Of a stretch of DNA of 64,000 nucleotides, positions 8,250 through 15,144 are shown piece by piece. The notes beneath the pieces were generated by a model, which was not told the origin of the DNA, made no database searches, and saw nothing but the letters and a program-made list of their open reading frames with translations. Source of the DNA: CAVVAH01 sp963746175 (GTDB taxonomy: Bacteria > Actinomycetota > Actinomycetes > JACCUZ01); NCBI GenBank assembly GCA_963746175.1, contig CAVVAH010000004.1, positions 1,426,001-1,490,000 on the forward strand. Reading direction: 5' to 3'. A program made the position numbers and the translations under genes. Each line of letters opens with the position of its first letter. Within the stretch, counting starts at the first letter, position 1.

Positions 8250-8651
8250 ATGAGCGACAACTGCGCGGTAGGCATCGTGCTGATCTCCCACAGCCGCGCC
8301 CTGGCGGAGGGGGCCGCCGACGTCGCCGGCCAGGTCAGCGGCGGCGCGGTCCGGCTGGTCGGGATCGGTGGGACCGACGACGGCCGGCTGGGGACCAGCG
8401 CCGACGCGCTGGTCGCGGCCGTCGAGAAGGTCGACGCGGGAGCCGGGGTCGTCATCGTGCCGGACCTCGGCAGCTCGGTCCTCACGGCCCGGGCCTACCT
8501 CACCGAGCCGGACCGCCGGGCCGACGTCGTGATCGCCGACGCACCCTTCGTCGAGGGCGCGGTCGCCGCTGCCGTGACGGCGGCAGGCGGTGCCTCGCTC
8601 GCGGAGGTCGTGCAGGCTGCTGAGGGGGCGCGTGGTGTCCGGAAGCTCTGA
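8250..8651 (+). CDS. dhaM: PTS-dependent dihydroxyacetone kinase phosphotransferase subunit DhaM
   Basis: DhaM is an EIIA-Man-like protein that relays phosphate from HPr to the ADP on DhaL. This 133-aa version contains only the EIIA domain: the active histidine is His14 in VLISHSRALAEG, followed by GVVIVPDLGSSVLTARAY. The HPr and EI modules that are fused onto DhaM in E. coli are encoded next door as separate proteins. ATG 8250 has GAGGA eight to twelve bases upstream. The 3' end overlaps the HPr start by 17 bases, so the two are made together. Confidence 0.92.
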   Translation: MSDNCAVGIVLISHSRALAEGAADVAGQVSGGAVRLVGIGGTDDGRLGTSADALVAAVEKVDAGAGVVIVPDLGSSVLTARAYLTEPDRRADVVIADAPFVEGAVAAAVTAAGGASLAEVVQAAEGARGVRKL

Positions 8652-8916
8652 GGTCGTCGCCGACGTCGTCCTGCCCGCCGACCTGCACGCCCGGCCGGCC
8701 GGTCAGGTGACGCGCGCCGTCGCGGCGCTGGACGCCGTCGTCCACCTGTCGGCAGGGGAGGGCCGCGAGGTGGACGCGCGCAGCGTGCTCGCCGTCATGG
8801 GGCTCGGTGCCGTCGCGGGCAGCACCGTGCGGGTGCGGGCGAGCGGCACCGACGCCTCCGCGGCGGTCACGGCGGTGACCGCCGTGCTCGCCGCCGCGGA
8901 GGCGGTCGCCGGCTGA
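8635..8916 (+). CDS. HPr family phosphocarrier protein
   Basis: A 93-aa HPr that carries phosphate from Enzyme I to DhaM. The active site is His18 in PADLHARPAGQ, and the regulatory-site region reads EVDARSVLAVMGLGA with Ser50 at the usual Ser46 position. GTG 8635 is chosen over GTG 8632 because GAGGGGG ends about eight bases before it. It overlaps the end of dhaM. With the EI at 5829-7409 it gives the cluster a complete private phosphorelay, although crosstalk with the general PTS of the cell is possible. Confidence 0.9.
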   Translation: MSGSSEVVADVVLPADLHARPAGQVTRAVAALDAVVHLSAGEGREVDARSVLAVMGLGAVAGSTVRVRASGTDASAAVTAVTAVLAAAEAVAG

Positions 8917-8917
8917 C

Positions 8918-10414
8918 CTACGAGGTGCTGGCCTTCTCCGAGGTGACCGTGATCCGCTGGCCGGGCAGGTCGATGGTCCGGGACGGCGGGATGTTGTTGT
9001 TGAGGCGGAACAGGTTGGCCGGGTCGAACCTGTCCTTCACCTGCGTCAGCCGCGTGAGGTTCGACCCGAAAGCCGCGGCGCGCAGGTCGCTGCCGATCTC
9101 CTCGTCGCCGCTGAAGTTCAGGTAGATGCCCCGCGCCGACGGGAGCTGCGCGGCATCGTCGATGAAGCTGCGCGTCCACGCGATGGCCTTGTCGTCATCA
9201 GCCGCGTCGATCCAGTTGCCGTCGACGCTGAGCATGTACGCCGCGCTGCGGTCGCCGAAGGCGGAGTCCTCGGCAGCGACACGCGACGTCGCGCCGCCCA
9301 TCTGCGGGACGTGCACCAGGGTCAGGGGGTGCGGCCGGGCCATCGCCCGGCGCACGATGAGGTCGCACGCCGCGTCGTCGAGGTCGTCGAGGTACAGGGA
9401 CTTCCAATAGCTCCTGGTCACTCCCTTGGCGAAGAACGGGTCGAAGTTGGACTGCGCGGCGCGGTAGGGGAGCGCCATGCTCAGGTCGAAGAGCGGGACG
9501 CCCATCTCGCGCAGCGGCTGCAGCACCCGCTCGCCCTCGTCCGGCGATCCGCTGTGCAGTGCCGCGAGGATCAGGGCGTCCTGGCCGCGCAGCTCAGGCG
9601 GCAGCGCGTCGACGTCGGGGAAGGTCCAGAACAGCGCCCGGCTGGTGGCCTCGTCGGGTGCCGTGCGCGTCCACGCGACCCACTTCGGAAGGATCTCCGC
9701 CGCGGCGGCCATCGGGTAGATCGGCGCGGCGTTGAACACGATCGGACCGACGGGGTGGGCGTCGTACTCCATCGACACCACCACGCCGAAGTTGCCGCCG
9801 CCACCGCGAAGCGCCCAGAACAGGTCCGGCTCCTCCTTGGCGCTGGTCCGGATCAGACGGCCGTCGGCGGTGACGAGCTGGGCCGAGCGAAGGGTGTCGC
9901 AGGCCAGGCCCAGCTTGCGGTGCAGCCAGCCGATGCCCCCGCCCAGGGTGATGCCGCCGATGCCGGTCGTGGAGATGATGCCGCCGGGGACGGCGAGGCC
10001 GAATGCCTGCGCCTCCCGGTCGACGTCGCCCCACGTGGCGCCGCCCTGGGCCGTGACCGTCCGGGCTTCCGGGTCGATCCACACGCCGTTCATCGCGGCG
10101 AGGTCGATCAGCAGCCCGCCGTCGATGCTCGAGTGGCCGGCGATGCTGTGCCCACCGCCGCGCACCGCGACAAGCAGGGCCTCGGCAGCCGCCAGACCGA
10201 CCGCGTCGATGACGTCGGCGGTGCCGGTGCAGCGCACGATCAGACCGGGTCGCCGGTCGGCGTACAGCTCGTTGAACCCCCCGGCCCGCGCTTCGTCGTA
10301 GCCGGCATCTCCCGGCACCACCAGCTCGCCGCGGAAGCTGCCGCGCAGCTCGGTGATGCGCTCGTCGTCGAGCGTGACGGTGGCGCCGTCGAGGCGGGTG
10401 ATGGTGGTCGGCAC
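8918..10414 (-). CDS. FAD-dependent oxidase with berberine-bridge-enzyme C-terminus
   Basis: A roughly 498-aa oxidoreductase of the PCMH/FAD_binding_4 plus BBE type. The FAD-binding loop VAVRGGGHSIAGHSS supplies the histidine that normally forms the 8-alpha-histidyl FAD bond. GGITLGGGIGWLHRKLGLA and FWALRGGGGNFGVVVS follow, and the BBE signature DPANLFRLNNNIPP closes the protein. Such enzymes oxidise sugars, alcohols or secondary metabolites; the substrate is unknown. I start at GTG 10414, where GGGAGGA lies just upstream; an ATG-like start at 10462 would add 16 residues without family support. It converges tail-to-tail with HPr, one base apart. Confidence 0.88.
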   Translation of the reverse strand: MPTTITRLDGATVTLDDERITELRGSFRGELVVPGDAGYDEARAGGFNELYADRRPGLIVRCTGTADVIDAVGLAAAEALLVAVRGGGHSIAGHSSIDGGLLIDLAAMNGVWIDPEARTVTAQGGATWGDVDREAQAFGLAVPGGIISTTGIGGITLGGGIGWLHRKLGLACDTLRSAQLVTADGRLIRTSAKEEPDLFWALRGGGGNFGVVVSMEYDAHPVGPIVFNAAPIYPMAAAAEILPKWVAWTRTAPDEATSRALFWTFPDVDALPPELRGQDALILAALHSGSPDEGERVLQPLREMGVPLFDLSMALPYRAAQSNFDPFFAKGVTRSYWKSLYLDDLDDAACDLIVRRAMARPHPLTLVHVPQMGGATSRVAAEDSAFGDRSAAYMLSVDGNWIDAADDDKAIAWTRSFIDDAAQLPSARGIYLNFSGDEEIGSDLRAAAFGSNLTRLTQVKDRFDPANLFRLNNNIPPSRTIDLPGQRITVTSEKASTS

Positions 10415-10606
10415 GGTTCCTCCCGTGGATAAGTGGTGGCCCCCCATGAGGTCACCACTCACCGTGCGCCCGACGGTCCCCGACCGTCAACGGCGGCACA
10501 ACGCCACCAACCGGGGCGGATCGGGCGTGCGTGGCGACGACGTGCTCGTGCAGCGGGTGATGGGTTGATCTCAGATCGCCAGGACGAAGGCCTGTAGCGT
10601 GGTGGC

Positions 10607-10648
10607 CGACCGTCAGAGCGGCCAGGACGATGGCCGCTGTGACGGTCG
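10607..10648. repeat. Long isolated hairpin in the 10415-10771 intergenic region
   Basis: Arms CGACCGTCA-G-AGCGGCCA and TGGCCGCT-G-TGACGGTCG pair over 17 positions with a single G/G mismatch around a six-base loop. It lies in the 357-bp gap between two divergent genes, so it does not end either of them. Apart from this hairpin and the promoter/SOS box at the right end, I see no gene or RNA in the gap. Confidence 0.6.
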
Positions 10649-10765
10649 TACTGCTCGCCTTCGGCCGACCTTCCCCGCCGCACATGACGACCTCGCAAAG
10701 ATGCGCAGAAACCCTTGTGGACAAAGGGATTCCGGGTTCCCAAGTGTCCGCGCATGCGCTATGAT

Positions 10766-10781
10766 TCGAACATGTGTTCGA
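10766..10781. promoter_or_regulatory. LexA SOS box overlapping the start codon of the DUF222-HNH gene
   Basis: TCGAACATGTGTTCGA is a perfect 16-bp palindrome matching the actinobacterial SOS box (TCGAAC-N4-GTTCGA). It contains the ATG at 10772. A TATGAT hexamer at 10760-10765 lies immediately upstream, and a weak TTCCCA at 10737-10742 lies 17 bases before that. Transcription would then begin at or next to the ATG, giving a leaderless mRNA. Confidence 0.85.
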
Positions 10782-12094
10782 CAGTGCAGGACCGGCCGGG
10801 TGTCACCCGGATCCGGCCTGCACTCGCGCCGGTGTGGCAGCTGTCGGACGACGAGGTCGACACCGCCCTGGCCGACCTCGAACGCGCCGAGGCGGCGCTG
10901 GTCGCCCACCGCGCCGAGCTGGTCGCCGGGGCCGAGCTGCGCGGGATGCAGGACCGCAGCCGGGCGCTGTCGGTCGAGCGGTGGCTGCAGGACCGGTTCC
11001 GGCTGTCCCACCGCGACGCGAAGGCTCGGGTGGACCAGGCGCGGCTGCTGGCCGGCCAGCCGGCCGCCCACCGGGCGTTGGCCGCCGGGCTGCTGACCCC
11101 GGAGCAGGCCGGCGTGGTCGCCACTGCCCTCGACGCGATCGACCAGCTCGAAGGCATCGAGCCGGCCGAGCTGGTCGAGGCGACCACGTTCCTGGTCGAC
11201 CAGGCCGCCGGCCTCGGACCGCGGGACCTCGCCGTCGCCGCCACCCGGCTGGTCGAACACCTCACCCGCACCGCCTCGGTCGACACCGCCGCCGACGCGG
11301 AAGCCGTGGCGCGTGAGCTGGCGGCCGCCGAAGCCGCCAAGCAGCGCACCGAGACCAACACCCTGACCGTCAAGCACCGCCCCGACGGGACCCTCACCGG
11401 CCGGTTCACCATCCGCCCCACAGACGCCTCCGCGATGACGGCCTGGTTCAAGCAGGCCGACGTGCGGCATCCCGGCGACGACGGGTTCGAGGACGACCGG
11501 CCCCGCGAGCAGCGCCGCGGCGACCACCTCGTCACCACCCTGCGCGCCGCCCTCACCCACAGCAGCGACCGGAAGTCGGCGGCGAAGACGTACGTGCACG
11601 TCAACGTCACCACCACCCTCGACGCCCTGCGCGACCAGATCACCGGCGCCGGGATGCTGGACACCGGCGGCACCCTGTCCGCCGCCGAGCTCCGCCGGCT
11701 AGCGTGCGATGCCGGGATCACCCCGATCGTGCTCGGCGGAACCTCCCAGGTCCTCGACCTCGGCCGCACCCGCCGCAGCTTCAGCCTCGCCCAACGCCGG
11801 GCGATAATCGTCCGCGACCAGGGCTGCACCGCCACCGGCTGCACCCGCCCACCCAGCGACTGCGACGTCCACCACCAGCAGGAATGGGACAACGGGGGCC
11901 CCACCGACGTCGACAACGGCGCGCTCGCCTGCGAGTTCCACCACCAGAAGATCCACCGCGAAGGCTGGACCATCCGCCTCGCCCCCAACGGCTACCCCGA
12001 ACTCGTGCCCCCGACCTCGATCGACCCCCAACAGAGACCCAGACAGCACCACCGGTTCCGGATCACCCCGCTCACCCGAAGACAACGGACCTGA
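10772..12094 (+). CDS. DUF222 / HNH endonuclease protein (13E12 repeat family), SOS-controlled
   Basis: A 440-aa protein with an N-terminal DUF222 domain (helical, e.g. LDAIDQLEGIEPAELVEATT) and a C-terminal HNH nuclease: RRAIIVRDQGCTATGCTRP, CDVHHQQEWDNGGPTDVDN, then CEFHHQKIHREGW. The paired cysteines and HH/N residues are all present, so the nuclease looks competent. The frame opens at 10715, but ATG 10772 sits inside a perfect LexA box with a -10 element six bases upstream and no ribosome binding site, suggesting leaderless, DNA-damage-induced expression. The 13E12 genes of Mycobacterium tuberculosis are known to carry SOS boxes. These genes are multi-copy and their role is unknown. Confidence 0.9.
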   Translation: MCSTVQDRPGVTRIRPALAPVWQLSDDEVDTALADLERAEAALVAHRAELVAGAELRGMQDRSRALSVERWLQDRFRLSHRDAKARVDQARLLAGQPAAHRALAAGLLTPEQAGVVATALDAIDQLEGIEPAELVEATTFLVDQAAGLGPRDLAVAATRLVEHLTRTASVDTAADAEAVARELAAAEAAKQRTETNTLTVKHRPDGTLTGRFTIRPTDASAMTAWFKQADVRHPGDDGFEDDRPREQRRGDHLVTTLRAALTHSSDRKSAAKTYVHVNVTTTLDALRDQITGAGMLDTGGTLSAAELRRLACDAGITPIVLGGTSQVLDLGRTRRSFSLAQRRAIIVRDQGCTATGCTRPPSDCDVHHQQEWDNGGPTDVDNGALACEFHHQKIHREGWTIRLAPNGYPELVPPTSIDPQQRPRQHHRFRITPLTRRQRT

Positions 12095-12194
12095 GCCGGT
12101 GCCCGTGCACCGGAGCGTCCGGAGACCGATGAGTCCCCACGCCGCAGCCGGTCTCGGGTACAACCAGCTTTCCGCGCACGACCATGGAGGCACC

Positions 12195-12857
12195 GTGAAG
12201 CTGTTGCTCACGTCCGGCGGCGTCACGAACCCGAGCATCCGCTCGGCGCTGGTGCACCTGCTCGACAAGCCGATCGAGGAGTGCCACGCCCTTCTCGTGC
12301 CGACGGCGCAGTGGGGGCACCCGGCGTGCGGTCCGTCGTCGGTGCGGGGCCTGATCGCGAACGAGCCCGACTTCCGGAGCCTCTCCGGCCTGGGCTGGGG
12401 GTCGCTCGGCGTCCTCGAGCTCACAGCACTGCCCAGCATCGGCGCCGAGCGCTGGGTGCCGTGGGTCCGCGAGGCCGACGTGCTGCTCGTCGACGGCGGC
12501 GACGCGACGTACCTCCACCACTGGATGCGCGAGTCCGGGCTGGCCGACCTGCTGCCGTCGCTGGCCGACAAGGTCTGGGTCGGGGTGAGCGCCGGGAGCA
12601 TGGTGATGACGCCGCGGATCGGCGCGGACTTCGTCAGCTGGCCGGCCGCGCCGGACGACCGCACCCTGGGCGTCGTCGACTTCTCGATCTTCCCGCACCT
12701 GAACGCCTTCCCTGACAACACTCCCGCCAACGCGGAGCTGTGGGCCGCGGACATCGGCGGCGCCGCGTACGCCATCGACGAGCAGACTGCGATCCAGGTC
12801 GTCGACGGCGCCGTCGAGGTGGTCTCCGAGGGGCAGTGGACGCAGTTCGGGTCGTAG
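12195..12857 (+). CDS. Peptidase S51 family (dipeptidase E-like)
   Basis: A 220-aa serine peptidase-fold protein. VKLLLTSGGVTNPSIRSALV opens the domain, DVLLVDGGDATYLHHWMRES forms the central block, and the nucleophile elbow GVSAGSMVMTPRIG carries the catalytic serine. S51 enzymes cleave Asp-X dipeptides or cyanophycin-type peptides; substrate specificity is not predictable here. I start at GTG 12195, four bases after GGAGG, because the upstream extension to 12099 lacks similarity to the family and overlaps the region just after the HNH gene. Confidence 0.85.
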   Translation: MKLLLTSGGVTNPSIRSALVHLLDKPIEECHALLVPTAQWGHPACGPSSVRGLIANEPDFRSLSGLGWGSLGVLELTALPSIGAERWVPWVREADVLLVDGGDATYLHHWMRESGLADLLPSLADKVWVGVSAGSMVMTPRIGADFVSWPAAPDDRTLGVVDFSIFPHLNAFPDNTPANAELWAADIGGAAYAIDEQTAIQVVDGAVEVVSEGQWTQFGS

Positions 12858-12960
12858 CCGTCCACCCGTAAATCCGGTTGTGGTCGAGCCGCCAGGCCAG
12901 CCACCCTGACCGTGTTGTCCGAGACGGCCGTCGGCCGCCAGAGCGAGAGAGGAGCCCGAC

Positions 12961-13059
12961 ATGCGTGCAGCCCGCTTCACCGTGCCTTGTCCCAGGTCCT
13001 CCTCACTCTTCTGGAGCCGTCCCAGCCATGTCGTACACCTCCGCGCTGCCGCTGCCTGA
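12961..13059 (+). CDS. Possible leader peptide (32 aa) overlapping the RIO kinase start
   Basis: ATG 12961 follows GAGAGGAG with seven bases between, the clearest ribosome binding site in this interval. The ORF runs to TGA 13059, overlapping the first 32 bases of the RIO kinase frame (ATG 13028), which has only a distant GGAG. The peptide has no recognisable family. It could be a translational leader or an accident of a good RBS. Confidence 0.3.
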   Translation: MRAARFTVPCPRSSSLFWSRPSHVVHLRAAAA

Positions 13060-13924
13060 CCCCGACGCGGGCCAGCCCGCAGCTCCGTTCCCAGCGATCG
13101 ACCCCTTCTTCGCCTTCGACTTCGCCGCCGTCGACGACCCCGGTGAGGGTCAGCGCTGGTCCACCTGGCTCGACGTCGAGGCGCTCTGCCGCGGTCCGGA
13201 GCCCCGGCCGCACTGGGTCGTGACCAGTGCAGCGGCGGTGGACACCGAGCTCGGGATCCTCAAGACGGGCAAGGAAGCCGACGTCTTCCTGCTCGAACGC
13301 GCCGTGCCGGACGATCCGACCCAGGGCGTCGTGCTCGCTGCGAAGCGCTACCGCGACGCGGACCACCGCAGCTTCCAGCGCAGCAGCGTCTACACCGAAG
13401 GGCGACGGACACGTAACACGCGAGACGCCCGCGCCCTGTCGAAGAAGACGGCCCATGGCCGGACCGTGGCGGCCGGCCAGTGGGCGCGGGCCGAGTGGGA
13501 GGTGCTGGTACGCCTGTGGTGCGCCGGCGTGCCGGTGCCGTACCCCGTCCAGCTCGACGGCACGGAGATCCTGATGGAGCTCGTGTCCGTGGACGGGACG
13601 GCGGCGCCGCGCCTCGCTCAGGTGCGGCCGAAGGGGGCACTGCTGCGGTCGTACTTCGACCAGGTGCGAGGCGCCATGACGGTCCTTGCCGGTCTCGGCC
13701 TCGCGCACGGTGACCTCTCGCCCTACAACATCCTGGCTGCGGGCGACCGTCTCGTGGTCATCGACCTGCCGCAGGCGGTCGACATCGTCGCGAACCCGAC
13801 AGGCATGGACCTGCTCATGCGCGACTGCCACAACGTGTGCACCTGGTTCGTCGCCCGTGGCGTGGACGTGGACGAGCAGGACCTGTTCGCAGAGCTGCTC
13901 ACGGCCGCCCTGCCCATGGTCTAG
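13028..13924 (+). CDS. RIO1-like atypical serine/threonine kinase
   Basis: A 298-aa RIO-type kinase. The ATP-binding region is GILKTGKEADVFLLERA with an invariant-Lys block VVLAAKRYRD. The RIO insertion NTRDARALSKKTAHGRT, the catalytic loop HGDLSPYNILA and the metal-binding VVIDLPQAVD follow. All catalytic residues are present. In archaea and eukaryotes RIO kinases mature the small ribosomal subunit; the role of bacterial copies is unsettled. ATG 13028 gives a start that matches the family; longer upstream reading (to 12878) is unsupported. A short ORF with a strong ribosome binding site overlaps the beginning. It converges on the LacI gene with a 10-base gap. Confidence 0.9.
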   Translation: MSYTSALPLPDPDAGQPAAPFPAIDPFFAFDFAAVDDPGEGQRWSTWLDVEALCRGPEPRPHWVVTSAAAVDTELGILKTGKEADVFLLERAVPDDPTQGVVLAAKRYRDADHRSFQRSSVYTEGRRTRNTRDARALSKKTAHGRTVAAGQWARAEWEVLVRLWCAGVPVPYPVQLDGTEILMELVSVDGTAAPRLAQVRPKGALLRSYFDQVRGAMTVLAGLGLAHGDLSPYNILAAGDRLVVIDLPQAVDIVANPTGMDLLMRDCHNVCTWFVARGVDVDEQDLFAELLTAALPMV

Positions 13925-13934
13925 CCGACGTGGG

Positions 13935-14972
13935 TCAACCGGCGCGGCGGGAGGAGGCGCGGGCGACGAGCTCGGGGGTGAAGAGAACCTGCTCGTGGAC
14001 GTGGTCCGGGTTGGTCGCCTCGTCGAACAGCAGCTCGGCCGCGCGCCGTCCCAGCTCGCGCCGCGGCTGACGCACCGAGGTGAGCGGCACCGCGGCGGCC
14101 GCCGCGAAGTCGATGTCGTCGTAGCCGACGATGGCCAGGTCGTCGGGGACACGAAGCCCCAGCGCTACGCACTGCTGCAGGAGGCCCAGGGCGAGCAGGT
14201 CGTTGGCGCAGAATGCCGCAGTGGGCCGCGCGGCCGCGGCCATGCCCGCCAGCCGCTCGCCGGCGCTGCGGCCCTCGTCGACGGTCAGCGCCACGCACTC
14301 GATGACCTGCAGGGCGTCGGCCGGCAGCCCCGCCGCGGCGACGGCGGCGCGCCCACCGGCCAACCGGTCCCGGACCTGGCCCAGCGACTGCGGCCCACCC
14401 ACGAACGCGACCTTCCGGTGTCCCCGGTCGACGAGGTGCTCGAGGGCGAGCCGGCCACCGAAGGCGTCGTCGACGGCGACGGAGCAGTACGTCGGGTCGT
14501 CGCGGACCCGGTCGACGACGACGAGTGGGACTCCGTGCCGAGCGACCGCCTCCAGCGTCGGGTGCTCGGGGTCGGTCGGGGTGATGAGGATGCCCTGGAC
14601 CCGCTGCTCCTGGAGCCGGGTGAGGTACGACGCCTCGCGGTCCGGCCGGTTGTCGCTGTTGCAGAGGAAGAGCGACATGTCGAGCCGCTCGGCGGCGTCC
14701 TCGATGCCCTGGGCGACGTCGGTGAAGAACGGGTTGCGGGCGTCCAGCATCACGTAGGCGATCGTGCTGCTCCGGCCGGCCCGCAGCTGGCGGGCCCACT
14801 CGTTGCGGACGAACCCCAGCTCGCTCATGGCCGCCTCGACCCGCGCCCGGGTCGCCGGACTCACCCGGTCCGGGCGGTTCAGCACGTTGGAGACGGTGCC
14901 CAGCGAGACGCCGGCGGCGGCGGCGACGTCCTTCACGCCCGCCGAGCGCCCGCCCGCCTGCTCCACCGCCAT
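13935..14972 (-). CDS. LacI-family regulator of the rhamnose operon
   Basis: A 345-aa LacI/GalR protein. The N-terminal helix-turn-helix reads VKDVAAAAGVSLGTVSNVLN with hinge helix VRNEWARQLRAG, followed by a periplasmic-binding-protein-like sugar sensor (IAYVMLDARNPFFTDVAQGI, TAAFCANDLLALGLLQQCVA, IVGYDDIDFA). It is divergent from the ABC/rhamnose operon, and the 172-bp shared gap contains TGAAAC-type palindromes at 14985-14996 and 15110-15121. I infer it represses the operon and itself and is released by rhamnose or an early intermediate. Confidence 0.92.
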   Translation of the reverse strand: MAVEQAGGRSAGVKDVAAAAGVSLGTVSNVLNRPDRVSPATRARVEAAMSELGFVRNEWARQLRAGRSSTIAYVMLDARNPFFTDVAQGIEDAAERLDMSLFLCNSDNRPDREASYLTRLQEQRVQGILITPTDPEHPTLEAVARHGVPLVVVDRVRDDPTYCSVAVDDAFGGRLALEHLVDRGHRKVAFVGGPQSLGQVRDRLAGGRAAVAAAGLPADALQVIECVALTVDEGRSAGERLAGMAAAARPTAAFCANDLLALGLLQQCVALGLRVPDDLAIVGYDDIDFAAAAAVPLTSVRQPRRELGRRAAELLFDEATNPDHVHEQVLFTPELVARASSRRAG

Positions 14973-14984
14973 CCCGCCACCTCC

Positions 14985-14996
14985 TGAAACGTCTCA
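14985..14996. promoter_or_regulatory. LacI-type operator before the regulator gene
   Basis: TGAAACGTCTCA deviates from a perfect palindrome (TGAAACGTTTCA) at one position. It lies 13 bases upstream of the LacI start, consistent with autoregulation. Confidence 0.5.
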
Positions 14997-15069
14997 CCCG
15001 CGCCGCAGAGTAGTCCGTGGCGGCCCCTCCGAGCCGATCACGCTCAGGAAACTTTCTGGTAACCCCCCC

Positions 15070-15098
15070 TTGACGGATGTGGCGCGGGTCACTACCTT
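15070..15098 (+). promoter_or_regulatory. Predicted promoter of the rhamnose operon
   Basis: TTGACG at 15070-15075 is followed after 17 bases by TACCTT at 15093-15098. Transcription would start near 15105, directly before the operator at 15110-15121. A weaker palindrome (CAGGAAACTTTCTG, 15045-15058) lies just upstream. Confidence 0.5.
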
Positions 15099-15109
15099 CC
15101 TCCAGAAGT

Positions 15110-15121
15110 TGAAACCTTTCA
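15110..15121. promoter_or_regulatory. LacI-type operator before the rhamnose operon
   Basis: TGAAACCTTTCA has perfect 5-bp arms (TGAAA/TTTCA) around CC and sits just after the predicted transcription start. It resembles the site at 14985-14996, giving one operator on each side of the divergent promoter region. Confidence 0.6.
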
Positions 15122-15144
15122 TTCACGACGGCCCGGAGGTCGGC

